Assembly (NCBI RefSeq): GCF_001403875.1
Contig: NZ_LN884299.1
Coordinates: 3,747,674-3,811,673, forward strand
DNA: 64,000 nt
Reading direction: 5' to 3'
DNA from: Paenibacillus ihumii
Lineage (GTDB): Bacteria > Bacillota > Bacilli > Paenibacillales > Paenibacillaceae
Every line of letters begins with the position of its first letter. The first letter of the stretch is position 1. Both the position numbers and the translations under genes were made by a program. The notes beneath the pieces were generated by a model, which was given only the letters and a program-made list of their open reading frames with translations, had not been told where the DNA came from and searched no databases. Of the stretch, positions 50,210 through 58,924 are shown in pieces.

Positions 50210-51037
50210 TTACTGGTTGCCGAGAATGTCTGCCAATTTGCGCATTTCTCTGAGAAAATACTTGTTCACCAACGGGTTGTCCCTTACGTACAGCTTCCCT
50301 TCGAGCGTAGATGCATAGGCCGCTTTGATCAGCGGCAGCGACGCCACGATATTGAAGCCAAACTCCTTGAACCCTTTGTAGTCATAGTTGATATCCTGAA
50401 CATTCATGAGAATGACGCTCGTAAATTTCGCCGTGCTGATGCCGACGGAAGCGGCAAAATCAAGCATGCGGGTCATATTGCTGGGGGCTTCGATGCGTTC
50501 TGTTGCCGTAAAGAAGCCGACATGCGAATTTTTCATCGCCCCCAGGCAGAACTCGAGCGGCGGATTGTTCGGGATGTCCAGCAGAATGATGTCAAACATT
50601 CCCTTAAGCGTCTCGATCACCCGCTCCAGATGCTCAAATTCGAAGTCGAAATATTCCTCAAGCAGGTCATGCGGACTAGGGGATAGCACGTACAGCCGCT
50701 CATATTTCGTAGCCTGAATTTCTTCCCTGAAGTCCACCTTGTCGCTTTTCAGCAGCCGGATTAATCCGTGTCCGCGCTTGCTCGGCTTAGCATCCAGGTA
50801 GTGGTAGATGTTCGGATTGAACACCTTCAAATCGACGATGCAGGTATTCAGCCCCTTCTGGGCCAGCAGATAGCCGAGATTGCTGACAATCAAAGCGTTG
50901 TCTACCATATCGCAGGCGGGGACGAAGCCAACGACGCTATAGATCAGCCTGCTCTCCTGCAATTCGTTTCCCATCAATTCCTTCGCTGAAATTTTGCTTA
51001 GGACATCATCGAGCCTCAGTTTTTCGTGTCGATCCAT
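50210..51037 (-). CDS. MinD/TadZ-fold protein with degenerate P-loop
   Basis: 275 residues. The strand VVGFVPACDMVDNALIVSNL aligns with the start of MinD/ParA ATPases, but the deviant Walker A lysines (KGGVGKT) are missing. Later elements NTCIVDLKVFNPNIYHYLDA, IILLDIPNNPPLEF and SVILMNVQDINYDYKGFKEF keep the fold. Probably a non-hydrolysing partner of the TadZ-like protein encoded upstream, placed at the machine base. It overlaps the CpaB-like gene by 22 bp with ribosome site GAGAGGTGG, and cpaF follows after 16 bp. Confidence 0.75.
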   Translation of the reverse strand: MDRHEKLRLDDVLSKISAKELMGNELQESRLIYSVVGFVPACDMVDNALIVSNLGYLLAQKGLNTCIVDLKVFNPNIYHYLDAKPSKRGHGLIRLLKSDKVDFREEIQATKYERLYVLSPSPHDLLEEYFDFEFEHLERVIETLKGMFDIILLDIPNNPPLEFCLGAMKNSHVGFFTATERIEAPSNMTRMLDFAASVGISTAKFTSVILMNVQDINYDYKGFKEFGFNIVASLPLIKAAYASTLEGKLYVRDNPLVNKYFLREMRKLADILGNQ

Positions 51038-51888
51038 GATTCCACCTCTCTTTGCAAGGTAGGCAGCTGATCCAGGATAACCTGACTGTTCTTGCGGCTC
51101 AGAATCGTTATCAAATATTTCTTTCCTTCGTAGCCATTATATTTAGCGAATTTATCCACCTGCTCCCTCGTCCCTTCCAGAAGCAGGGATCTAGGCTGAA
51201 TGCTCTTCAAAAAGTCGCTGCTCTTCATGACTTCCTGCCTCTTGTCCTCGCTCAGCTTGAGCACCTCTTTATACACCTCATAGATCGAATGGCTGCTGGA
51301 ATTGAGCATGTCCCGGACCTCGATGCTGTCAAACAGCACCTCCGTCTTCATTTGAGTTCGCGTTGAGCCGAAAGCATTGGGATTTCCCGTACTGTCCGAC
51401 ACCTCCTGCTCAAACGATACGCGAATCCTCACCCTGTCTCCCGGCATGAGAATATCCCCGCCCGCCTCAAGAAAGTTATACGGCAAAGTCAGCACCTCAT
51501 GCTCATCGCCAAGCTCATAGAGCCATTCATTCTGGAGCGGCTTCTCTTCCATCAGCTGATCCTTGTACAAAATGCTGCCGTCCCGCAGAAAATACTTCGT
51601 ATATTTATCCGTTACCATAGATAAATCTTCCGCCAGAACCATATCTTCCGTATATTCCTTCCGGATGATGGAATACTTCTTGATTTGTTTGTCCGTTAAA
51701 GGAACATATGCAGGAATCCCCCCCTTTTCATTGACCTTCAGAACCTCTACCGTGTCCTTGGCCGCCTCATTGGCGTTGTTCAATACAATAAAAGACACGA
51801 CGATTACGGCAATACTGAACAGAAGCGCCAGTATTTTTTTGAATAGTTTTCTGTTAGGGGAGACGCTTTTTACTGTACTTAAATCCAT
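51016..51888 (-). CDS. cpaB: CpaB/RcpC-like SAF-domain membrane protein
   Basis: 290 residues: an N-terminal membrane helix (ILALLFSIAVIVVSFIVLNN), a SAF-like segment (AYVPLTDKQIKKYSIIRKEY, then DGSILYKDQLMEEKPL) and a RcpC-type domain with MPGDRVRIRVSF. CpaB/RcpC proteins sit outside the membrane and, in Gram-negative bacteria, touch the secretin; with no secretin here, wall binding is likely. ATG 51888 is preferred over the GTG at 51900, which is too close to GGAGG. Four bases separate it from the upstream stop. Confidence 0.8.
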   Translation of the reverse strand: MDLSTVKSVSPNRKLFKKILALLFSIAVIVVSFIVLNNANEAAKDTVEVLKVNEKGGIPAYVPLTDKQIKKYSIIRKEYTEDMVLAEDLSMVTDKYTKYFLRDGSILYKDQLMEEKPLQNEWLYELGDEHEVLTLPYNFLEAGGDILMPGDRVRIRVSFEQEVSDSTGNPNAFGSTRTQMKTEVLFDSIEVRDMLNSSSHSIYEVYKEVLKLSEDKRQEVMKSSDFLKSIQPRSLLLEGTREQVDKFAKYNGYEGKKYLITILSRKNSQVILDQLPTLQREVESWIDTKN

Positions 51889-51892
51889 AACC

Positions 51893-53278
51893 CTACGCAC
51901 CCTCCATCAATCTTAGAAGCATTTGTCCAAAAGCCTTCTCAAACTCGGCCCCTGTATTCGTCATGGGGATATCCGTCTCAATTTGCGAGTCAAAGGCATG
52001 GCTGTAAGGCACCACTCCAGCCGTCTTCATCTCGTACTGAAACGAGTCACTGATGCCTGATGCCAAGATGTCGTTCACTTTGTCTGGCGTAAAAAGAGCC
52101 CCCTGAAACCTCGAACGATCATTATATTTGGTGACGATGACCTTCGATTTGGCATTCAAATAAGCCGCTTTCTCCCGATCAAGCACAACCTCTACATTTC
52201 GGGCCGTACTGAGAATCGCATGCAAATTGTTCGGTATGCACATGCCGAATACGTCGATATGGATCATCGTCTCCTGGAAGCTGCGCAATAAGTCCAGCGG
52301 CATGTCCAGCAGCACAAGATTGAACTTGGTTCTTAATACGGAGAGCAAGCCTACCAATTTCTCGCTGTTATAGAACTGCTCCATCAGCTTGTGGTCATTG
52401 AAGGAGTAGCCGAGCGATGTAAGCCAGAACTGGTCTTTAATATTAAAAGCCGTCGTCAAATAATCCTGCGGTCTGGCGAGCGTGCGGATCAGCGATGCGC
52501 TCATCTGCTCATCCTTGTTCGTCACGTCGTGAAAACGGCTGAAATACATATTCATGCTGCGGTATTCCGTATCCATGTCAATTATGATGCTGCTCAGTCC
52601 GCGCTTGCTGGCTTCATGAGCCAGATTAACGGCGGTGCTGGTCAGCCCGTTGCCGCGATGACCTGTCACTGCGACGACTCTGCTGATGCCGCGGCTGATG
52701 TTGGCGATGTCCCTCGACAAACGGTCAGTAGCCGTCCGGTCTGCGGATGTCTCAGGCTTCGAGCGAAAACGGTCGAAGAAGGAGCGCTTCTTCTCGGGTT
52801 GGCCCGGTTTCAGTGGATTCTCGTTAATGTATGTCGTTTCCGTCTTGTAATCATTATGTATGGGAGCTACAGGGGCGGTTCCCTTCTGGCTCATTTGTTC
52901 AATGGCGCTTCGATAGACCTCCGCCGGAATTCTTACCGTATCGCTGGTAATTATGTTAAAGTGGTCAAAACGCTGCGTCAGCATGCCCAGTTCAAAAGGC
53001 TTCATAAAGTCCCGAGTCACGAGAACTACGGGAAGCCTTGATGTGCTGTTCTCCTGCACCCATTCCAGCAGCAGGGTCAACTGCTCCCGGTCAAGGCCCG
53101 GCTTCTGCGTAAAGGCCTGATCCGTAATGAGGATCGCATCACCTACGGGATTTCCCCCGTTCAGGTATTCCGACAAATTTCGCAGTTCCAGAGCGTGAGG
53201 ATGGATGACTGTTGTCTTTTTAGGCAAATACTGCGTCGCAATTCTATGAAACTCACCACTAACGATAAGCAGCTTCAT
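51893..53278 (-). CDS. tadZ: TadZ/CpaE-like localisation ATPase, atypical P-loop
   Basis: 461 residues. The N-terminal ~130 form a receiver-like domain without the phospho-Asp triad certain (MKLLIVSGEFHRIATQYLPK). The C-terminal domain is ParA/MinD-like: VVAVTGHRGNGLTSTAVNLA (P-loop with Leu in place of the invariant Lys), IIIDMDTEYRSMNMYFSRFH and NLVLLDMPLDLLR. TadZ/CpaE localises the Tad machine at the pole and often carries an atypical P-loop. Start ATG 53278 follows TAGGTGAACAT. It is the first gene of the long Tad/type VII operon. Confidence 0.83.
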   Translation of the reverse strand: MKLLIVSGEFHRIATQYLPKKTTVIHPHALELRNLSEYLNGGNPVGDAILITDQAFTQKPGLDREQLTLLLEWVQENSTSRLPVVLVTRDFMKPFELGMLTQRFDHFNIITSDTVRIPAEVYRSAIEQMSQKGTAPVAPIHNDYKTETTYINENPLKPGQPEKKRSFFDRFRSKPETSADRTATDRLSRDIANISRGISRVVAVTGHRGNGLTSTAVNLAHEASKRGLSSIIIDMDTEYRSMNMYFSRFHDVTNKDEQMSASLIRTLARPQDYLTTAFNIKDQFWLTSLGYSFNDHKLMEQFYNSEKLVGLLSVLRTKFNLVLLDMPLDLLRSFQETMIHIDVFGMCIPNNLHAILSTARNVEVVLDREKAAYLNAKSKVIVTKYNDRSRFQGALFTPDKVNDILASGISDSFQYEMKTAGVVPYSHAFDSQIETDIPMTNTGAEFEKAFGQMLLRLMEGA

Positions 53279-53542
53279 ATGTTCACCTACTAAAGAAAAA
53301 ATCATTTTATTTAGTAATATTTACCTTGCTGATGCTGATCATTATACAAGTAACCTATAGGTCGTACAATACCTTATTTGTATAATTAATCCTGAATATA
53401 GACTTATTTCCTATACCTAAAGGTCTTAAGATTCACTAAATTTAAAAACAGGAATAAAGTAATAAAATATTATTTTTTGACATAATTCGGGAAATGAGCG
53501 AAGATATTGTCGTGTTATATCGAATGCCGCGGAGGGTTTTCT
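53279..53542. promoter_or_regulatory. divergent control region of the Tad/type VII locus
   Basis: An AT-rich 264-bp region between the large minus-strand operon and the plus-strand prepilin peptidase gene. It holds a perfect palindrome ACCTATAGGT (53353-53362) and a near-identical ACCTAAAGGT (53415-53424), ~62 bp apart. Two copies of one palindromic decamer suggest an operator pair for a common regulator. No -10/-35 pair was assigned with confidence. Confidence 0.5.
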
Positions 53543-53989
53543 ATGAAAATATGGTTTGCAGCTGGACTCATTCTGCTCCTGCTGATTTGCAGCATTAACG
53601 ATATCAGGAGCCGGATCATTCCCAACCGTTTCGTTATTATGCTGTCCATATTGGGTTTACTACATAGCTGGCTGTATTTCTCCCTTGCGGATGCCCTGCT
53701 CGGAATCCTCATCCCTTCCGTCCTCCTGTTCCTCATCAGATCCAGGTGGAATTTCCATGTCGGGGCAGGGGACATCAAGCTGTTGTCCGCGATCGGGGCA
53801 TGGGTGGGCTGGTATGCCAATATTTATGTGCTACTGGCGGGCAGCGTGCTTGCGTTGATTTATGTGGGGGGAGTATGCGGCTTGCGCCATAGAAAGGTTG
53901 CGTCCGTTCCCTTCGCTCCTTTCCTGTCCGCGGCAGCCATTCTGATCTATCTAGGAGTAATTATTCTTCAACTAAATCTTCTGCCATAA
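53543..53989 (+). CDS. tadV: prepilin peptidase TadV/CpaA (A24 family)
   Basis: 148 residues, four to five membrane spans. Both catalytic aspartates are visible: in SINDIRSRIIPNR near the N-terminus and in VGAGDIKLLSA (the GxGD motif). It lacks the methylation domain of long PilD-type enzymes, as usual for Tad peptidases. It would process the Flp-like and TadE-like proteins of the divergent operon. Start ATG 53543 follows GCGGAGGGTTTTCT. Its presence is good evidence that the locus handles prepilins. Confidence 0.88.
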   Translation: MKIWFAAGLILLLLICSINDIRSRIIPNRFVIMLSILGLLHSWLYFSLADALLGILIPSVLLFLIRSRWNFHVGAGDIKLLSAIGAWVGWYANIYVLLAGSVLALIYVGGVCGLRHRKVASVPFAPFLSAAAILIYLGVIILQLNLLP

Positions 53990-54220
53990 TCCTTGGCGGA
54001 TTCATTTACGGCTTCAGTAAATGATAGACTTGAACACCTATCAGAAAAGCTACGAGCAGCAATAACGACCTTAATAGAAATCCTTTTATTCCTTTCATCC
54101 CTTTATGTCCTCCTCCTTTGTTTGCCACAATTGAATTTCAATCAAGGCTTGTACCTTGCTCGGGACGTATTCCCAGCTAAACCGAATAATAACAGCATGA
54201 GTTATTTACATTTTATATGA

Positions 54221-54266
54221 TAAAAGCCCGCTCCACCAGTAGTTTTCTTAAGGTGAGAACGGGCTC
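54221..54266 (-). terminator. rho-independent terminator of the pectate lyase gene
   Basis: On the minus strand AGCCCGTTCTCACC pairs with GGTGGAGCGGGCT around an A-rich loop and is followed by TTTTATC, 22 bp after the stop codon at 54288. Confidence 0.8.
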
Positions 54267-54287
54267 CGACAAGCTTATAAAGTTTTT

Positions 54288-56168
54288 CTAGCGTGCCCCG
54301 ATATTCGTTCCGCTAGGTACACCGGAGCCGATCAAGTCGCTGCCTGCAGCAAGCTTCAGGAAATTGCCCAGGTTCGGGAACCCGTCGCTATTGCGCGTCA
54401 GCGTTGGAGTCAAGCTGACGAAGTCTTCGGCGCTGGCCAGCAGTCCTTTGGCGTTTTCGCTTTTTTTGTTCTTCCACCAGACGTTCGTGCTGGACACGTC
54501 TGTACCGCTGGTTTTGTCGCTTGCTCCGCCCTGGAAGGATAGATTGTTCGTGAAAATATGCGTACCCACATCGAAGGCAAAATTACTCTGTCCGTTCGCC
54601 CAGGATGTATTGTTCTTCATTTGGATGGAGCCAGGATTGCTGTTATATGTGAAGCCATGCTTCTTGTTCTGGTAGGCGATGCTGTTCTCAACGATATGGT
54701 TGACTCCGATCTTCTCGCCGCCCAGCTTAAAGCCGTTTCCATCGCTATTCGAAGTCGAGGCGCCGTCAGAGGTCTGACCATTATGATGGGCAATGCTGTT
54801 GCGAATAGTGACTGCCCCAATTGGACCGGTATCGGATTTGGTGTACAGATCCCAGCCGTCATCAACGTTATAAGCCGCGATACAGCCGTCAAATACGTTG
54901 CCTGGACCGACGGTCAGCTTGGCGGCGAAGCCGTCTGCATCCTCTCCGTCATCCGGATCATAATTGTTATGGGAATATGAATTGATGACCAGGTTATAGC
55001 TCGGCCATTCATCAAATTGGGCGGATGAAGCATAGCGTCCGATCTGGATGCCCGTATCCCGGTTATGATGGGCCTCGACCTGCTCGATTCGGTTATAATT
55101 GCCGCCGATATACAATCCATTATCTCCTGCTCCTTTAATTTCAAGCCCTTTAACGACCCAGTAATGCCCGAATAACTGAATGCCGCGATTCGTGGATGCA
55201 AAGGCTTGGGCCGAGAAATCCAGGACAGGCCTCTCGCTGCCGTAGGCAACCAGGCTTTTGCGAGCGCTGGAGGTTCCGTTATTGCCGCGTTCAATCGTAA
55301 TCGTAGAATCGAAGTTGTAGGTCCCTCCGCGCATATAGATTGTTCTCCCCGGAGCGATTCTGGTAATCGCTGAGGCAAGGGTGGTCGGCTTATCGAGGGT
55401 TCCCGGGTTGCTGGCCGAACCATTCGCAGCGACGAAGAGATCTCCCTCTGCCGGAGCTGGCACCTCAGGCTCTGGTTCCGGCGGATTCGTCGGCGGGTCA
55501 GTTGGTGTTGTGCCTCCACCGAGATCTGTTACGGCGACATTATCGAATTTGGCCTTGGTCTTGCCCGTCACGAAGCCGACGGCTCCAGCGGTCAGGCTGG
55601 AATCCGTGGCCGTCAGCTCCAGTGTATTGTTGACGTACATTTTGAGGGTAGAGCCCGATAGCTCCAGCTTGACGTTATACCATACGCCGGTCGACAGCGG
55701 ATAATTCTTGGTCACGAGCGTAGATGAAGAGCCGCCCACTTTCTTGCGGATTTCCAGCTTGCCGCCCCCGCTATTATAGAGCGAAGCTGCATAATAGTTG
55801 TTGCCATCCTTATAACGGCCGGCTACATAAGTTCTGTTGGTTCCATTGAAGTCCTCCACTTTGACATCCGCCTGCGCAGCATAGTCCGTCCAGGAGGAAT
55901 CTCCAGCCGAGGTACGTCCTTCGCTTGTGCTCGTCTGGGCATATACGTTAGAGTTCCCATCCTTCACCACGGACCAAGTCCCCGTGGTCGCTGTCCAATT
56001 ATTACTGTTACCGCTTTCAAAATCGTCGTTAAATAGAGCTGCCGCGCTGGCCTGCCCCCCTGGCAGCCATGGCAAAATAAGCGCCAAGCATAAGACGCTG
56101 GTAATGATTCTATAGTTGCGGGCTCGGAACGCTCGGCTAAACGGAATAACGGATGATTTGGAATTCAT
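54288..56168 (-). CDS. secreted pectate lyase, family PL9
   Basis: 626 residues. A signal peptide ends at GGQASAAA. Residues ~45-220 form a laminin/concanavalin-like jelly-roll (FNDDFESGNSNNWTATTGTW), followed by a Pro/Glu-rich linker and a right-handed beta-helix of the PL9 type (GTLDKPTTLASAITRIAPGR; EDADGFAAKLTVGPGNVFDG; YNVDDGWDLYTK). PL9 enzymes cleave polygalacturonate by Ca2+-assisted beta-elimination; the DGxxxxNxDDGWD region carries the acidic Ca2+ ligands and FAAK the likely catalytic Lys. ATG 56168 has GGAGG 7 nt upstream; a longer frame adds an implausible 28 residues. Monocistronic. Suggests a plant-associated life. Confidence 0.9.
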   Translation of the reverse strand: MNSKSSVIPFSRAFRARNYRIITSVLCLALILPWLPGGQASAAALFNDDFESGNSNNWTATTGTWSVVKDGNSNVYAQTSTSEGRTSAGDSSWTDYAAQADVKVEDFNGTNRTYVAGRYKDGNNYYAASLYNSGGGKLEIRKKVGGSSSTLVTKNYPLSTGVWYNVKLELSGSTLKMYVNNTLELTATDSSLTAGAVGFVTGKTKAKFDNVAVTDLGGGTTPTDPPTNPPEPEPEVPAPAEGDLFVAANGSASNPGTLDKPTTLASAITRIAPGRTIYMRGGTYNFDSTITIERGNNGTSSARKSLVAYGSERPVLDFSAQAFASTNRGIQLFGHYWVVKGLEIKGAGDNGLYIGGNYNRIEQVEAHHNRDTGIQIGRYASSAQFDEWPSYNLVINSYSHNNYDPDDGEDADGFAAKLTVGPGNVFDGCIAAYNVDDGWDLYTKSDTGPIGAVTIRNSIAHHNGQTSDGASTSNSDGNGFKLGGEKIGVNHIVENSIAYQNKKHGFTYNSNPGSIQMKNNTSWANGQSNFAFDVGTHIFTNNLSFQGGASDKTSGTDVSSTNVWWKNKKSENAKGLLASAEDFVSLTPTLTRNSDGFPNLGNFLKLAAGSDLIGSGVPSGTNIGAR

Positions 56169-56526
56169 GAACATACCTCCATCAATAAAGGATATACTGA
56201 CATTTTTCCTTGAATCTCCCGGACAGTAGCAAGGCTCACCTCCTATCATCATAGATCCCTGCTTGGATGTCTGGATGCGCTGGTTATTTGTAATGCTAAA
56301 TTTTTAAAGGAATTACATCAATAATCATTTTTACATATAATAGTTTATTTACTTCTTATACGCTGTTTTGAGCAGTTCCAAGCAACCTGCATTGACGGCC
56401 AACCATAATCGGCGCTTGTTTATTCATACTTTACACAATTCTGATTTTCTCCTAACATCCCGGTCATACACATGACGTACAATGTCCCTATCACTACCAA
56501 TTACAGCAATGAAGGGACATGACAGA
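56169..56526. other. divergent intergenic region, pectate lyase and phosphoesterase
   Basis: 358 bp without a gene. The middle (56280-56370) is AT-rich with TATAAT-like stretches such as ACATATAATAG and should hold the promoters of both divergent genes. No operator was recognised. Confidence 0.4.
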
Positions 56527-58341
56527 ATGAAGATGAAACTCAAAAAACTGCTCGCACTGCTGCTGCCAGTGACACTGCTTGCGGGGCTGCTGTCTGGCTT
56601 CGACGCATCCGCTAGTCCAGCCGCTTCGGCAGACAGCGATACTAGCTTCAAGGTCGCCATATTGCCGGATACGCAAAAATATGCGCGTTACAAAAACGAG
56701 CTATGGTTGTCGCAAACGAATTGGATCGCAAAGAACTCGAAAAAGGAAAATATCGTTTTCACCGCACATTTGGGCGATCTGGTCGATCGGGCCGGTGAGG
56801 ACTACGAATGGCGCAACGCCGACGAAGCTATGAAAGTGCTCGATCGGGCCAAGCTTCCCTACGGTTATCTGGCAGGAAACCATGACGTGCTTGATTCGCG
56901 GCAATACGACAACGAACGAAATTTGGCCAAGGAACCGTTCCTCAGCTATTTCTCGCCAAAACGGATGAAGAACATCCCGGGCTTCGCCGGCCATTCCGAG
57001 AACGGTTTTAATTCCTACTATATATTTGATGGGGCCGGGAAGAAGTATATGGCGCTCTTTCTGGATTGGAGAGCATCCGAAGAGACATTAAAGTGGGCGC
57101 AGAAGGCCATTGACACACATCCCACGTACCCGGTTATGCTGTTCACTCACCAGCTGCTGAACATTTCCAACGACAAAAAATCGGCCGTCATGACCGATCA
57201 CGGACAATATTTATGGGATAAACTGATCGCGAAGAACGATCAAATCTTTCTGACCGTTAACGGTCATCATCACGGCTATGCCCATACTGTGAAGAAAAAT
57301 GATAAGGGGCATGACGTCGCAATGATGGTCGTCGATTATCAAAGTGCCTTCCATGGCGGCAACGGATTGATGCGTACACTCGAATTCGATATGGCGAAGA
57401 ACCGCATCCATATTTCTTCCTTCTCTCCATGGGTCATGGGCATGCCTGAAAAGCACCGAACAGCGTTCGATGAGGAAATATTGGTCGATGATCTCAATGA
57501 TTTCACCATTGCAATGGATTTTGAAGAACGCTTCTCTGGTTTTCAGCCCGTCATTTCCGTCAATAAGGAAGTACCGAAGGTAAAAGGCACAGTCGCCCAT
57601 TGGCGAATGGACAACAGCTCGGCCGCCGAAGGGCAGGCCGTAGCAGCAGGCAAAGGAGTTGTCGCGGTCAAGGATCTTTCCGGCAACGGCAACGATTTGT
57701 ACCGGATTGACCAAGGCAGCGCCAAGCCAGGTGATATGATCTGGTACAAAGGAAATGCGCAAAATCCGCAAAGCAAATCAGGCATTCGCTTCTTCGGAGA
57801 TAAATCGCAAGAAAAAGGCTCCTATTTGCAGACGGCTGATCAAGCCCCTGTCAATGCATTGACGTTCCCGAACGGATATACGATCGAGGCGGTTGTGAAG
57901 CTCGGACCTGAGTTCGACGCCGACAAGCATTCCTGGATGGGCATTCTCGGCCGGTACGGCACTGGACAAGACGCCGGCAAGAAGGACGGCGACGCCGAAG
58001 CGCCGCTGGCTACGTTAGCCGTGTCGAACCTGCGGGAAATTCAATGGGCCTCCTTCCCGCTCAATTACGGCAGCGAGCAAACGAGCTGGTCATGGGAAAT
58101 GGATGACAGCTGGCGCCATGTTGCGCTGGTCAACGACGGACAATCAACGACGATGTATATCGATGGCGTAGCAGTGCTGCGCAACCCTGACACGAAGCCG
58201 CAGGGCATCGCCTCAATCGGCAAGCCGTGGCTCGTCGGCGCAAGTCAATACGGCAACAAGCTCGATGGCGTATTTAACGGATGGATCAGTGAAATCCGCA
58301 TCGTCGATCATGCACTGGAGAAGAAAGATTTCCTGAAATAA
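56527..58341 (+). CDS. secreted metallophosphoesterase with LamG-like domain
   Basis: 604 residues. A signal peptide (KLLALLLPVTLLAGLLSGFD) precedes a calcineurin-like phosphoesterase domain with its dimetal motifs in order: PDTQ, AHLGDLVD, GNHDVLD, a His in LFTHQ and NGHHHG. The C-terminal ~240 residues (from VAHWRMDNSSAAE, ending ISEIRIVDHALEKKDF) form a LamG/concanavalin-like module for carbohydrate or surface binding. Likely an exported phosphodiesterase or phosphatase. The ATG at 56527 is the one that directly starts the signal peptide; GAAGGG lies ~10 nt upstream. Intact and followed by a terminator. Confidence 0.88.
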   Translation: MKMKLKKLLALLLPVTLLAGLLSGFDASASPAASADSDTSFKVAILPDTQKYARYKNELWLSQTNWIAKNSKKENIVFTAHLGDLVDRAGEDYEWRNADEAMKVLDRAKLPYGYLAGNHDVLDSRQYDNERNLAKEPFLSYFSPKRMKNIPGFAGHSENGFNSYYIFDGAGKKYMALFLDWRASEETLKWAQKAIDTHPTYPVMLFTHQLLNISNDKKSAVMTDHGQYLWDKLIAKNDQIFLTVNGHHHGYAHTVKKNDKGHDVAMMVVDYQSAFHGGNGLMRTLEFDMAKNRIHISSFSPWVMGMPEKHRTAFDEEILVDDLNDFTIAMDFEERFSGFQPVISVNKEVPKVKGTVAHWRMDNSSAAEGQAVAAGKGVVAVKDLSGNGNDLYRIDQGSAKPGDMIWYKGNAQNPQSKSGIRFFGDKSQEKGSYLQTADQAPVNALTFPNGYTIEAVVKLGPEFDADKHSWMGILGRYGTGQDAGKKDGDAEAPLATLAVSNLREIQWASFPLNYGSEQTSWSWEMDDSWRHVALVNDGQSTTMYIDGVAVLRNPDTKPQGIASIGKPWLVGASQYGNKLDGVFNGWISEIRIVDHALEKKDFLK

Positions 58342-58354
58342 AATTAAAGCATGC

Positions 58355-58395
58355 GCAAGCGTCGGGATAGCTCCCGGCGCTTGCTGCTTTTCTGT
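58355..58395 (+). terminator. rho-independent terminator
   Basis: GCAAGCGTCGGGA-TAGC-TCCCGGCGCTTGC forms a 13-bp stem with one G-T pair, followed by TGCTTTTCTGTT, 13 bp after the phosphoesterase stop. Confidence 0.88.
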
Positions 58396-58524
58396 TCGCT
58401 GCTGCATGTTTATATGCTGAGAGAAACTACGGATTCATGACTACTCCTACCTTCCCCTCACATACAGATTTATGACTGTTCCTAGATGGTTAGGATAAGA
58501 TACCAAAGTGGTGGCTGGAGCTGG

Positions 58525-58822
58525 TAACTTAGATGTTTAGGAACTGTAACCTTAATGGTTAGGAGTTGTAACTTAGCTGGCCGGGAGCCCATTACCTTGA
58601 TGGTCGAGAGCCCGTAACCTTGATAGTCAGGAGCTGTAACCTAGATGGCAGGGAGCTCGTTAACTTGATGGTCAGTTGCTGTAACCTAGATGACAGGGAA
58701 CTCGTTAACTTGACGGTCAGTTGCTGTAACCTAGATGGCAGGGAACTCGTTAACTTGACGGTCAGTTGCTGTAACTAGATGGCAGGGAACTCGTTAACTT
58801 GATGGTCAGAAGCTGTAACTAG
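58525..58822. repeat. satellite-like tandem repeat, ~22-bp unit
   Basis: About 13 consecutive degenerate units begin with TAAC and read roughly TAACCTAGATGGCAGGGAAC or TAACTTGATGGTCAGTTGCT. The proximal units are individually diverged. The distal part is a homogenised higher-order repeat of alternating 24- and 21-bp units (a 45-bp dimer, ~3.5 copies). Unequal crossing-over is the likely origin. No open frame spans it. Confidence 0.88.
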
Positions 58823-58924
58823 ATGTATTTCATACAGTTAGTTCATCGGTTTTGGCCGTGTTTGAGGGAACTAACTGCAGAACTGGACTTCTGTCAAGAA
58901 AGTGGACACCTATTAAGTGAAAGT

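Noticed and set aside
58525..58822. Tandem repeat as a CRISPR array
   Set aside because: Units are contiguous without unique spacers and no cas genes are near.
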